Shown piece after piece: positions 55,664-64,000 of a stretch of DNA of 64,000 nt. The DNA comes from Nocardia nova SH22a (GTDB taxonomy: Bacteria; Actinomycetota; Actinomycetes; Mycobacteriales; Mycobacteriaceae), in NCBI RefSeq assembly GCF_000523235.1, contig NZ_CP006850.1, positions 8,184,001 to 8,248,000 on the forward strand, in the 5' to 3' direction. The stretch's first letter is position 1, and every line of letters begins with the position of its first letter. The position numbers were made by a program, and so were the translations under genes. Below the pieces are notes generated by a model that searched no databases, was not told where the DNA came from, and saw nothing but the letters and a program-made list of their open reading frames with translations.

Positions 55664-55839
55664 GTGCGCCGCGCCGGTTGCCACTTCACCGAATCCGTAG
55701 TTCTCGGCATAATCGCTGGGGAACCTGCAATAGGCGGGACATCCGCACCCGGTCGGCACCGCGAGTCGCTGCGCGAAATCGCTCATCTCCGCATTCCGGC
55801 CGTCGTGCGGGCAACGCCGGATACGGGGAGGAAGTTGCT

Positions 55840-56085
55840 GTGGGTCGAGGCGAGCGAATCGGCACCCTGGCGGACGCGGCCATCGCCGCGGTCGCCGGAT
55901 TACTCGGCACCGACCCCGAATCCGTCTCGACCACGGCTCCGTTCACCGATCTGGGCCTCACCTCGATACAACTCGCGCGGCTGACGGCGGTTCTGGAAGA
56001 CGCGCTGGGCGTTGACATCTCACTGACCGAGCTCTACGACCACCCCGATATCGAGCAGCTCGTCGACCATCTCGAGTTGCGATGA
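55840..56085 (+). CDS. Free-standing acyl carrier protein
   Basis: An 81-residue carrier protein of phosphopantetheine type. The attachment serine is S42 in DLGLTSIQLARL, where TSIQ replaces the usual DSL. GGAGG seven bases before the GTG at 55840 fixes the start. It overlaps the PKS start by ATGA. The natural role is to accept the acyl chain activated by the FAAL encoded last in the operon and to present it to the PKS ketosynthase. No phosphopantetheinyl transferase is visible in the window. Confidence 0.83.
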   Translation: MGRGERIGTLADAAIAAVAGLLGTDPESVSTTAPFTDLGLTSIQLARLTAVLEDALGVDISLTELYDHPDIEQLVDHLELR

Positions 56086-59000
56086 CGGCTGCGCACTCAC
56101 AACCGGCGGTCTCGATCGTCGGCATCGGCTGCCGGGTGCCCGGCGCGTCCGGGCCGGAGGAATTGTGGCGACTGCTGGTCGAGGGCCGCGACGGCACCGG
56201 CGCACCGCCGCCGGACCGCGAGGGTGCGGGCCGGGGCGGCTATCTGCCCGCGGTCGCGGAGTTCGACAACGACTGGTTCGCGATCTCCGATCGCGAAGCG
56301 GCACTGATGGATCCGCAACAGCGGCTGGCCCTGGAGGTCGCCGTGGAGGCGATCGACGATGCCGGAATCGGCTATCGCGTACGCGGATCGAATGCGGCAG
56401 TGCTGTTCGGCGCCTGCGGATTCGATCACGGCGCGGTCGTACTCGGCAGCGGTGGCCGGGACGCCCCCTATGCGGTGACCGGCTCGGCGCTGAGCATCAT
56501 CGCCAACCGGTTGTCGTATGCGCTGGATCTGCACGGGCCGAGCGTGGTGCTCGACAGCGCCTGCTCCTCGTCGCTGGCCGCCGTGGATCTGGCGATGCGA
56601 CTACTGGCCGACGACGCGGTTCCGTTCGCCGTCGTCGGCGGCGTGAATCTCGCGCTGCTGCCGCATACTTCGCAGTATCTCGCCCAAGGCGGATTCCTGG
56701 CCCCGGACGGCCGCTGCAAACCGTTCGACGCGGCCGCCGACGGCTATGCGCGCGGCGACGGCGCCACCGTTCTGGTGCTGCAACGCACCGAGGACGCGCG
56801 GCGCGAAGGCAACCGCCGCTACGCCGAAATCCTCGGCGCCGCCGTCGGTTCCGACGGTCGCTCCAACGGGCTCTACGCCCCCAGCGGCCGCGCACAACAG
56901 CAGGTCGTCCGGAATGCCTGGGCGCGTGCGGGTCTCGACATCCGCGATGCCGGGTACTTCGAATGTCACGGCACCGGAACGCCGGTCGGCGACGCGGTGG
57001 AGGTCGAGGCGCTGGCGGCGGTCCTCGGGCCCGCCGACGACGCCGCACCCCGCCTCATCGGCTCGGTGAAATCGAATATCGGGCATCTGGAGGCGGCCGC
57101 CGGGGTCACCGGGCTCGCCAAGACCGCGTTGAGCCTGTGGCACGGAATCATCGTGCCCACCATCAACTTCCACCGCGAGAACCCGATGCTGCGACTGTCC
57201 GAACGCGGCCTGCGGGTGCCCACCGAATCGGTGGTCTGGGACCGGCGAGCGGATGTCCCGCGCTGTGCCGGGGTCAGCTCCTTCGGCTTCGGCGGCACGA
57301 ACGCCCACGTCGTGCTCCGTGAGGCGGAACCCGATTCCACCGCACGGGAACTCGCGGCGCCGGTCCTCATCGCGCTCACCGGCCGCGACGAGATCGAACT
57401 GCGCGAGACGGCCGATCGCTGCGCCGCCGCGCTCGCCGACGAGACGCTGTCACTGCCCGACCTGGCCGCGGCGGGACGCGCCCTGCCGCAGGCGGTGCGC
57501 GCCGCGATCCTGGTCGATGACGCCGAGGACGCGGCCGACGCACTGCGCACGATCGCACATGGGGATCCCGCCCCGAATACGGTGCTCGGCATCGGAACCC
57601 GGCGCAGGGGCCGAGTTCTGTTCCTGTTCTCCGGCCAGGGCGGCCAGCACGCGCGAATGGGACGGGAGCTGGCGGCACGCTACCCCGTCTTCGCGCAGGC
57701 GCTGGCCGAGATCACCGATGCGATCGTCGCGGCCGGTGGTCCACGGGTCTGGACGCCGCGGCACGGATTCTCCGCCGGTGTGGACAGCACCGAAACCGTC
57801 CAGCCCGCGCTGTTCGCCTACCAGATCGCACTCACCCGGCTGCTGGCCGCGTGGGGACTCGAACCCGACGGAGTGAGCGGGCACAGCCTCGGGGAGATCG
57901 CGGCGGCCACGGTCGCCGGGGCAATCTCGGTTCCCGACGCCGCCCGGCTGGTCACCGAACGTTCCCGGCTGCTCGGCCGCCTCACGGGACAGGGCAGTAT
58001 GGCGCTGCTCGAGGCGACACCGGACCAGGCCAGGCGACTGGTCGAACCGCTGCGCGCCGAGGTCGCGGTGGCGGCGGTGAACGGCCCACGGGCAGTGGTG
58101 GTTTCGGGCACCAACCGCTACATGGAGACACTGCTGCGCCGCGCGGAACGACGGCGGTACTACGCCCGGCCGGTGCCGGTGGACTTCGCCGCGCACAGCC
58201 CGCAGGTCCGATCGCTGGTCGAGGAGTTCACCGAGGCCGTCGCCCCGCTCACACCGCAGCCACCGCGTGTCCCGTTGTTCTCCACCGCGCGCCCCGCAAC
58301 GATCATCGAATCCGCCACGATGGATATCGGTTACTGGATCGACAACCTCTGTGGCACCGTCGAATTGGATACCGCCGTCGAGACGGCGCTCGCGCGCGGC
58401 TACACCACGGTGGTCGAGATATCTCCGCACGCCGTGCTGGCGCCCACGGTGCGGGAACATCCGGAACTGGCCGATGCGGTCGTCGCCGCCGCGGATCGTG
58501 ACGGCGAGGCCACGGCGCTCCTGCGCGCGATCGGCGCGATGTACATCCGCGGTCGCGATATCGACTGGTCCGCACAGGGCCCGGCGGCGCCCGCGGGTCG
58601 TAGGCGTTGGCGCCGCAAGACCTTTCCGCTGCTCACCCGCACGGCCACCGATCCCGCATCCGACCGTCTCGACGATCATGTGGTGGCCGGGATCCCCACA
58701 GTCCCGGCCGCGTATTGGATTCGGCGGCTACTGGATTCGGTACCCGGCCCGATCCGGCTGGCCGATTTCACCGTGCACGAACGCACCGACATCGCCGATC
58801 TGAGCGCGGTCGGCTACCGCGTCGGCGCGGACCTGCGGGTCGTGCTGGGCCCGCTGACGGTGGCCTCCGCGCGGACCACCACGGCGGCCACCCCCGCCGA
58901 CATCCTCACCTGGATGCGTGCGATCGACACCCATCGCGCAGCGGAGAACTCGTCCGCCGCGATCGATCTCGCCGAGTTCTATTCCGGCCTGTCCCGCCGT

Positions 59001-61103
59001 GGCCTCGACTACGGTCCGGTGTTCCGCCCGCTGACCGGAATCCGCGCCGGATCCCGCAGTGCGGTGGGCACATTCGACTCCCCGCCGGTGTCCACCGCGG
59101 CGCTGGACGGATGTCTGCAGCTCATCGCCGCCGCGGCACACGAGCTGCTACCGGCCGACGGCCTCGCCCTTCCGGTCGGCATCGGGTCGGTCTGGATCTC
59201 CGATGCGCACCGGCTTCGGCTCACCGAGGCCCATGCCTTCGTCCGCGATCGGGTGGGCGACGATCTGCTCTGCGATGTGATCGCCCTCGATCAGTACGAC
59301 GCACCCGCCATGGCGCTGCTGGACATCCGCATCCACTGTTCGGCCGTCGCCGAACCGGACGTGACCGCCGTCCCGGTGCCCGGCCGGTCGATCGACACGG
59401 TACCGCTGCGACGGCTCGGCGCCCCTGCCAGATCAGCCGGATACGATCCCACAGTGGCCACCGCACCCGAGTGGGCGGACTCCGTACTGCGCGAGGAATA
59501 CTGGGCGCCGCTTCCGGAACCGCCGGTGACGGAACGGAATCCGTCGATCTCCCGGGTATTCGTGGTGGGTGAATCCGAGCTCGCCACGGCGGTGACCCGC
59601 GAGATCGACCGGCTGGTACCGACGCAGCGGGTGGCGCGCGAGCCCGGCGACGCGGGCGCGATTCTCGCCTCGGCGGCGATCGGTTCCGCCGATACCGGCG
59701 TGGTCCTGGTCTGGCCGGAGTCCGTCCCGGCAACGATCACCGCGGCGACGGATGCGGTCGGGAAGGCCCTGCGGATCCTGCAGCAGACCGTCACGTCGCC
59801 CGCGACCGCGACGATGACCGTGGTCCTGCGCGATCCGTCCTCGATCGAGCAGAACGCGGTGGCCGCACTGGTCCGGACGCTCCAGCTGGAATCCGGCCGC
59901 CCGGTGCGGCTGATCTGGTCCGATGGCGGCGATCCCGGAATGCTGCGCGATCTGGTCCTCGCGCGCACGGCCCCCGACGAGCTGCGGGTCGAACGGGCGG
60001 CGGCCCAGGTCCGCCGGTTCCGCCCGCTCGGCGGGGAAGGTTTCGCCGTCCCCGTCTCCACCGAGGGCACCTACGTGGTCACCGGCGGGCTCGGTGCACT
60101 GGGTGCCGCGGCGGTGCGCTGGCTGCTGGATCAGGGCGCCCACGATGTCGTCGTGCTGACCCGCACCCCGCGCCCGCTGCCGCCGCTGCTCGACGGCGCC
60201 GAGGATCGCGTGGTCGTGGTGCGCTGCGATGTCACCGACCGTGCCGATCTGTCGAACGCGCTCAACGACATCCGCGCCTGCGGATCGACCGTGCGCGGCG
60301 TGATCCATGCCGCCGGAGTCCTGCGGGACAGCGAATTCGATGCCGTCACCCCGGAATCGGTGAACCACCATTTCGAGCCGAAGGCCGGAGCGGCGGTGTC
60401 ACTGCTGGACCTGACCTCTTGCGATCCGACCGATTTCACGCTCCTGTTCTCCTCCGCCACCGGACTTCTCGGCGCCCCCGGACAGGCCGCCTACGCCGCC
60501 GCCAACGCGGCCCTCGACGCCACGGCCCGGGCCTCCCAGGACCGCTCGGTGATCAGCATCGCCTGGGGCAGCTGGGATTCGGGGCTGGCCCGGTCTGCGG
60601 GCGGCGCCCAGCACCTGCGGGCCGCGGGCGTCACCCCGTTCGATGTCGCGCGCGGGCTCGCCGTGCTGTCGGCTGTGGTGGGCCGACCGCGCTCGGTGGT
60701 GCTCGCGCTCGACTACACCGCCACGGGCGACACCACGTCGGTAGGGGACAGACTACGAACCCTGCTGTCGGACAAGCACATCAGTCTCGACGGTGCTCAG
60801 TCGGACCGCACGCCCGTCGTCACACCGTCCGAGCCGTCGCTTTCGTCGGTGGGCGACGGAGATATCCACGGCATCGTGCGCGCCACCGTCGCGGGCACCC
60901 TGTCGCGGCCGATCGAATCCGTCGATCCGAACGCGGATTTCGGCTCCCTCGATCTGTCCTCGCTGCTCGCCATCGACCTGCGCAGACGGCTGGAGCATCG
61001 TCTCGGCATCCGGATCGCCACCGCCGAACTGTTCGAAAATCCCTCGGTCGCAGCGCTGTCCAAGGCGCTGGCGGTGCGTGTCCCGCAGCGGGAGACGTCA
61101 TGA
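56082..61103 (+). CDS. Type I polyketide synthase, KS-AT-DH-KR-ACP
   Basis: A 1673-residue one-module PKS. KS (~5-410): C161 in DSACSSSL, H296 in HGTGT, H335 in SNIGHLE. AT (~505-830): S602 in GHSLGE; the specificity loop reads DFAAHS, neither the malonyl HAFH nor the methylmalonyl YASH form. DH (~855-1090): H866 in HVVAGIPTVP and D1009 in LDGCLQ. KR (~1325-1520): GGLGALG and Y1471 in AAYAAANA. ACP (~1595-1665): S1627. There is no enoyl reductase and no thioesterase. One round would yield an alpha,beta-unsaturated acyl chain two carbons longer than the starter. The overlaps ACP/PKS and PKS/FAAL are both ATGA, so the three are one translationally coupled operon. Confidence 0.9.
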   Translation: MTAAHSQPAVSIVGIGCRVPGASGPEELWRLLVEGRDGTGAPPPDREGAGRGGYLPAVAEFDNDWFAISDREAALMDPQQRLALEVAVEAIDDAGIGYRVRGSNAAVLFGACGFDHGAVVLGSGGRDAPYAVTGSALSIIANRLSYALDLHGPSVVLDSACSSSLAAVDLAMRLLADDAVPFAVVGGVNLALLPHTSQYLAQGGFLAPDGRCKPFDAAADGYARGDGATVLVLQRTEDARREGNRRYAEILGAAVGSDGRSNGLYAPSGRAQQQVVRNAWARAGLDIRDAGYFECHGTGTPVGDAVEVEALAAVLGPADDAAPRLIGSVKSNIGHLEAAAGVTGLAKTALSLWHGIIVPTINFHRENPMLRLSERGLRVPTESVVWDRRADVPRCAGVSSFGFGGTNAHVVLREAEPDSTARELAAPVLIALTGRDEIELRETADRCAAALADETLSLPDLAAAGRALPQAVRAAILVDDAEDAADALRTIAHGDPAPNTVLGIGTRRRGRVLFLFSGQGGQHARMGRELAARYPVFAQALAEITDAIVAAGGPRVWTPRHGFSAGVDSTETVQPALFAYQIALTRLLAAWGLEPDGVSGHSLGEIAAATVAGAISVPDAARLVTERSRLLGRLTGQGSMALLEATPDQARRLVEPLRAEVAVAAVNGPRAVVVSGTNRYMETLLRRAERRRYYARPVPVDFAAHSPQVRSLVEEFTEAVAPLTPQPPRVPLFSTARPATIIESATMDIGYWIDNLCGTVELDTAVETALARGYTTVVEISPHAVLAPTVREHPELADAVVAAADRDGEATALLRAIGAMYIRGRDIDWSAQGPAAPAGRRRWRRKTFPLLTRTATDPASDRLDDHVVAGIPTVPAAYWIRRLLDSVPGPIRLADFTVHERTDIADLSAVGYRVGADLRVVLGPLTVASARTTTAATPADILTWMRAIDTHRAAENSSAAIDLAEFYSGLSRRGLDYGPVFRPLTGIRAGSRSAVGTFDSPPVSTAALDGCLQLIAAAAHELLPADGLALPVGIGSVWISDAHRLRLTEAHAFVRDRVGDDLLCDVIALDQYDAPAMALLDIRIHCSAVAEPDVTAVPVPGRSIDTVPLRRLGAPARSAGYDPTVATAPEWADSVLREEYWAPLPEPPVTERNPSISRVFVVGESELATAVTREIDRLVPTQRVAREPGDAGAILASAAIGSADTGVVLVWPESVPATITAATDAVGKALRILQQTVTSPATATMTVVLRDPSSIEQNAVAALVRTLQLESGRPVRLIWSDGGDPGMLRDLVLARTAPDELRVERAAAQVRRFRPLGGEGFAVPVSTEGTYVVTGGLGALGAAAVRWLLDQGAHDVVVLTRTPRPLPPLLDGAEDRVVVVRCDVTDRADLSNALNDIRACGSTVRGVIHAAGVLRDSEFDAVTPESVNHHFEPKAGAAVSLLDLTSCDPTDFTLLFSSATGLLGAPGQAAYAAANAALDATARASQDRSVISIAWGSWDSGLARSAGGAQHLRAAGVTPFDVARGLAVLSAVVGRPRSVVLALDYTATGDTTSVGDRLRTLLSDKHISLDGAQSDRTPVVTPSEPSLSSVGDGDIHGIVRATVAGTLSRPIESVDPNADFGSLDLSSLLAIDLRRRLEHRLGIRIATAELFENPSVAALSKALAVRVPQRETS

Positions 61104-62785
61104 TCGCCCCCTTGGCCGCGGCGGTCGCCGACCGCGCGGTACTCGCCCCGGACGAACCGGCGTTCACGGCCCTGTCGTTTCCCGGCGGAGAATGCCGCGC
61201 CGCGACGCTCACCACGGCGGAATTGCACAGCGCCACCGGCGATCTCGCCGCGGGCATTCGCGAGCACACCGAGCCGGGTGACCGAGTGGCGATTCTGTGC
61301 AGACACGGAATCGATTACGCCATCGCCTTTCTCGCCTGTCTCTACACCGCCCGCACCGCGGTCCCGCTGTTCCCGGTCACGATGCCGCGGCACGCCGACC
61401 GCCTGCACGCGATACTCGCCGACGCCCGTCCGAGCCTCGGCCTGATCTCCGCCGACGCCGAATTCCGTCACCTCGAGCAGCTACCGGCGCCCACCCGGTT
61501 CCTCACCGTCGACCCGCACGCCCGCTCGGAGAATTCCGTACTGGACCGGATCGCCGACCGGCCCGCCTATCTCCAGTACACCTCGGGCTCCACCACATCC
61601 CCTGCCGGAGTGGAGATTTCACATACGAATCTGAGAGCGGCCCTGGATCAGTTGCGCACGGCGTTGCCGGTGACCGAGAACCGTCCGCTGGTGAACTGGC
61701 TGCCGTACTTCCACGACATGGGCCTGGTGTTCGCGCTGTCACTGCCGCTGTACACCGGCGTCCACACCGTCACCCTCCCCCCGGGAGAATTCGCCAAGCG
61801 CCCGATCCGCTGGCTGCGGGCCTGCGCCGACTACGGTGCGGGCGCGACGGCGAGCCCGAATTTCGGTCTCACCCTGACGGTATCGGCCACCACCCCGGCC
61901 GAACGCGAAGGTCTCGACCTCTCGGGGCTCGAACTGCTGCTGAACGGCGCCGAACCGATCCGGTACACCGCCCTGGACAGCTTCACCCGGACCTTCGCGC
62001 CGTACGGTTTCCGGCACGCCGCGCACACCCCCGGTTACGGTCTGGCCGAGGCCACGCTCCCCGTCACGGTGTCGGCGCCGGACGCGCCTCCGGTCGGTCT
62101 CGAATTCGATCGCGCCGCACTGGGTGACGGCCGCGCCGTGGTCGCACCGTCCGGTGGTACGGCCCTGGTCGACTGCGGCAGGCCCATGGGCCAGACCGTA
62201 CGGATCGCCGACCCCGAAACCCTCGCACCGCTGGCCGACGACGCGGTCGGCGAGATCTGGGTTCAGGGACCGAATGTGGCCGGTGGATATGCCGGACGGC
62301 CGGATCGCACCGAGTGCTCGTTCGGCGCCGCGCCCGAAGGCGAATCGGGATCCTGGCTGCGCACCGGCGATCTGGGATTCGTCCACCGGGGCGGGTTGTT
62401 CATCGCGGGGCGGCTACGGGACATCATCGTCGTGGACGGCCGCAATCATTTCCCCGCCGATATCGAGGCCACCGCCGCCGACATCGCCCCCGAACTGCGC
62501 ACCGGACATATCGCGGCCTTCGGCGTGGACGACGGGGAGTCCGAGCAGTTGATCCTCGTCGCCGAGATCGGGCACCGCCCGGCCGATCCGGACGAGGTCG
62601 CCCGCCGGATCAGGATTGCGGTGACCACGGCGCACGGTATCGCACCGACACAGGTCCTGATGGTGCCGCGAGGTGCGATTCCGAAGACCTCCAGCGGGAA
62701 GGTGCGTCGCAATGCCTGCCGCGACCGCTACCGCGCCGGGGAATTCACCACCGGGAACGACTCATTCGGAATCCCGGCCGAGTAG
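61100..62785 (+). CDS. Fatty acyl-AMP ligase (FAAL)
   Basis: A 561-residue ANL enzyme of FAAL type: YLQYTSGSTTSPAGVEIS, WLPYFHDMGLVFAL and 'PNFGLTL' are FAAL-typical, and the C-terminal lysine motif KTSSGKVRR is present. FAALs make acyl-adenylates from long fatty acids and pass them to a carrier protein rather than to CoA. Overlap with the PKS stop (ATGA at 61100) ties it to that enzyme. The gene ends 24 bases inside the convergent S4 gene. Together with the ACP and PKS it forms a FAAL-primed lipid elongation unit. Confidence 0.88.
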   Translation: MIAPLAAAVADRAVLAPDEPAFTALSFPGGECRAATLTTAELHSATGDLAAGIREHTEPGDRVAILCRHGIDYAIAFLACLYTARTAVPLFPVTMPRHADRLHAILADARPSLGLISADAEFRHLEQLPAPTRFLTVDPHARSENSVLDRIADRPAYLQYTSGSTTSPAGVEISHTNLRAALDQLRTALPVTENRPLVNWLPYFHDMGLVFALSLPLYTGVHTVTLPPGEFAKRPIRWLRACADYGAGATASPNFGLTLTVSATTPAEREGLDLSGLELLLNGAEPIRYTALDSFTRTFAPYGFRHAAHTPGYGLAEATLPVTVSAPDAPPVGLEFDRAALGDGRAVVAPSGGTALVDCGRPMGQTVRIADPETLAPLADDAVGEIWVQGPNVAGGYAGRPDRTECSFGAAPEGESGSWLRTGDLGFVHRGGLFIAGRLRDIIVVDGRNHFPADIEATAADIAPELRTGHIAAFGVDDGESEQLILVAEIGHRPADPDEVARRIRIAVTTAHGIAPTQVLMVPRGAIPKTSSGKVRRNACRDRYRAGEFTTGNDSFGIPAE

Positions 62786-63154
62786 CCGATCGGTCTCGCG
62801 CCGTTCGCGTTTGGTGGGCCGACCGGAACCACGATCGCGCCGGGGCATGGTGGCGGCGATCTCGGCCGACGGCGGCGGCGGACTCTTGTCGATGTAGCAC
62901 TGCACCGCGATCGCCGCGCCGACGCGCTTGACGACCGGCCGGACCACGACCACGATGCGCTCGACGCCCGAATTGCGAACCCGCACTTCATCACCGGGCT
63001 TGATCTGATGTGCGGGTTTGACGGCCGTGCCGTTGACACGCACATGGCCGCCGCGGCATGCGGTAGCCGCGGCGGACCTCGTCTTGAACAGCCGAACAGC
63101 CCAGGTCCAGGAGTCGACCCGAGCTGCGACTGATTGTGCCTGTTCCGATGTCAC
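62762..63154 (-). CDS. S4-domain RNA-binding protein (Hsp15-like)
   Basis: A 130-residue protein with an S4 RNA-binding domain (~10-65): RVDSWTWAVRLFKTRSAAATA, GHVRVNGTAVKPAH and GDEVRVRN. A Pro- and Arg-rich tail follows with GSGRPTKRERRETDR, as in actinobacterial Hsp15-type proteins. In E. coli Hsp15 binds stalled 50S subunits with nascent chain; in actinobacteria the role is unproven. Its 3' end overlaps the FAAL gene by 24 bases. Confidence 0.85.
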   Translation of the reverse strand: MTSEQAQSVAARVDSWTWAVRLFKTRSAAATACRGGHVRVNGTAVKPAHQIKPGDEVRVRNSGVERIVVVVRPVVKRVGAAIAVQCYIDKSPPPPSAEIAATMPRRDRGSGRPTKRERRETDRLLGRDSE

Positions 63155-63164
63155 TGTTCACCTA

Positions 63165-63190
63165 CGGTTCGGTGGGTCACCACCGAACCG
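63165..63190 (-). terminator. Terminator after NlpC/P60 gene
   Basis: An 11-bp stem (63165-63175 with 63180-63190, loop of 4), 20 bases downstream of the NlpC/P60 stop and just upstream of the S4 gene on the same strand. It separates the two units. Confidence 0.55.
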
Positions 63191-63209
63191 CCGTGAGCCG
63201 TGCCGGAAA

Positions 63210-63887
63210 TCAGGCGACGCGACGTGCGGTGACGATCGAGTCGGGATCCAGGTGCGCGTAGCTGACGGTCTCGCCCGACTGCGGCGCCTGGAGGATCTTG
63301 CCATCGCCGGCGTACATGGCCACGTGGCCGCCGCCGTTCTGGATGACCAGGTCACCGGGCTTCAGTTCCTGGAAGGCGATCGGCTTGCCGACGTGCGACT
63401 GCTCGAAGCTGGTGCGCGGCAACTCGATTCCGGCCTGCTTGTAGGCCCACTGCACCAGACCGGAGCAGTCGAAGTTCGCCGGACCGGAGGCGCCCCAGAC
63501 GTAGTCGGAGCCGATCTTGCTGCGCGCCGCGTCGAGCGCGACATCGCCGACGCCGTGCTGCTGCTGTTGCGGCTGGGCGAACATCCCGGCCATGGGGTTC
63601 GGCGCGACATTGGGGGCGCCGGGCGCGATCGCCTGGGAACTCAGCGCCTGCTGAACTCCCTTGATCTGGTCGGCGTGATCAGCCAGAGCCTGATTGACCT
63701 GGCCCACCTGCTGATCGAACTCCGGACTGGCCGGAACGTCGAAGTTACCGAAGCCGGGAACATTGATCGTGGTCGCCAACGCCGGGATAGCCGGCATCGC
63801 ACCGGTTGCCGCGACAGCGCCGAAGACCATTGCACCCTTCACGGAATTCGGCAATCGCGATTCCCGCTGCAGACTGTGTTTACCCAC
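63210..63887 (-). CDS. Secreted NlpC/P60 peptidoglycan hydrolase
   Basis: A 225-residue exported protein: signal peptide ~1-38 (cleavage after PALA), a helical linker (~55-90), a Gln-rich bridge, and the C40 peptidase domain (~113-225). Catalytic Cys is C141 in FDCSGLV and His is H188 in GGGHVAMYAG; a third polar residue follows in the next strand. Such proteins cut D-Glu-mDAP bonds in stem peptides, as RipA/RipB do for daughter-cell separation. AGGAG ten bases before the GTG supports the start. A c-di-AMP riboswitch precedes it, the usual control for wall hydrolases in actinobacteria. Confidence 0.88.
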   Translation of the reverse strand: MGKHSLQRESRLPNSVKGAMVFGAVAATGAMPAIPALATTINVPGFGNFDVPASPEFDQQVGQVNQALADHADQIKGVQQALSSQAIAPGAPNVAPNPMAGMFAQPQQQQHGVGDVALDAARSKIGSDYVWGASGPANFDCSGLVQWAYKQAGIELPRTSFEQSHVGKPIAFQELKPGDLVIQNGGGHVAMYAGDGKILQAPQSGETVSYAHLDPDSIVTARRVA

Positions 63888-63913
63888 CGAGCTGAGTCTC
63901 CTGTTTCTTCCTT

Positions 63914-64000
63914 GCCCACACGCCTACCGGGTTAGCTGACGGGTTCGGACCGGGAAGATCGGCCCTACCCCATCGACCTTGCGACCGAAGAGGATTCACC
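63914..64000 (-). promoter_or_regulatory. c-di-AMP (ydaO/yuaA) riboswitch, 5' part outside the window
   Basis: On the minus strand the leader contains CAGCTAACCCGGTAGGCG right after CCGAACCCGT, the hallmark 3' core of the ydaO class, which binds cyclic di-AMP. It is followed by AGGAAG and the AGGAG of the NlpC/P60 gene. The 5' half of the aptamer is cut off by the right edge of the window. In actinobacteria this class commonly precedes resuscitation and NlpC/P60 wall hydrolases. Confidence 0.85.

Overview
The window is GC-rich, compact actinobacterial chromosome, most likely Nocardia or a close relative among the mycolic-acid bacteria. The strongest support is a block in the same order as the Mycobacterium tuberculosis Rv0046c-Rv0058 region: ino1, padR, a DUF5318 gene, ponA1 and a GT87 membrane glycosyltransferase, then rpsF-ssb-rpsR-rplI-dnaB. 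F420/LLM oxidoreductases, a cutinase-like protein, a KstD-like flavoprotein, FAAL/PKS lipid genes and a RipA-type NlpC/P60 protein fit the same group. No tRNA, rRNA, CRISPR array, transposase or prophage gene was seen. In mycobacteria this block lies some tens of kilobases from oriC, so the window may sit on the origin-proximal arm (inference).

Layout. 0-9 kb: glucosylglycerate hydrolase, GH25 lysozyme, a two-gene amino-acid ABC importer with a fused binding protein and permease, an LLM oxidoreductase, a SugC-type ATPase, an HxlR regulator divergent from a thiolase, and menC. 9.96-10.4 kb: a gene-free stretch of degenerate ~57-bp repeats. 10.4-13 kb: a VOC protein and a pair of poorly known genes (HELAHH metallohydrolase, DUF2786). 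13-16.5 kb: lpqY-sugA-sugB, a trehalose-type importer lacking its own ATPase, for which the distant SugC is the natural partner. 16.6-27 kb: two paralogous class A penicillin-binding proteins flanking two GyrI-like proteins, ino1-padR and DUF5318; then GT87. 27-31 kb: a PEP-mutase/isocitrate-lyase-like enzyme, a DMT exporter divergent from a CGNR regulator, and a second GT87. 31.1-35.1 kb: ribosomal/ssb operon and dnaB, separated by 758 bp that holds a DnaA-box cluster. 35-44 kb: two XRE-cupin regulators, a cutinase-like protein, an MFS/ArsR/LLM unit and a KstD-like enzyme. 43-52.6 kb: redox enzymes, methyltransferases, a 2OG oxygenase/SDR pair and a large LPG-synthase-type membrane protein. 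52.7-62.8 kb: FadD5-like ligase, nitronate monooxygenase and a compact ACP-PKS-FAAL operon. 62.8-64 kb: S4-domain protein and an NlpC/P60 hydrolase behind a c-di-AMP riboswitch cut by the window edge.

Regulatory DNA is unusually readable here. Several regulators sit beside clean dyads: PadR, the CGNR protein (two identical TAACC-N9-GGTTA sites), ArsR, and two XRE-cupin paralogues that share a near-identical motif although 7.4 kb apart. A putative S6:S18-type leader precedes rpsF. The items most worth testing are the DnaA-box cluster before dnaB, the FAAL-ACP-PKS operon, the CGNR/DMT switch and the XRE-cupin shared operator.
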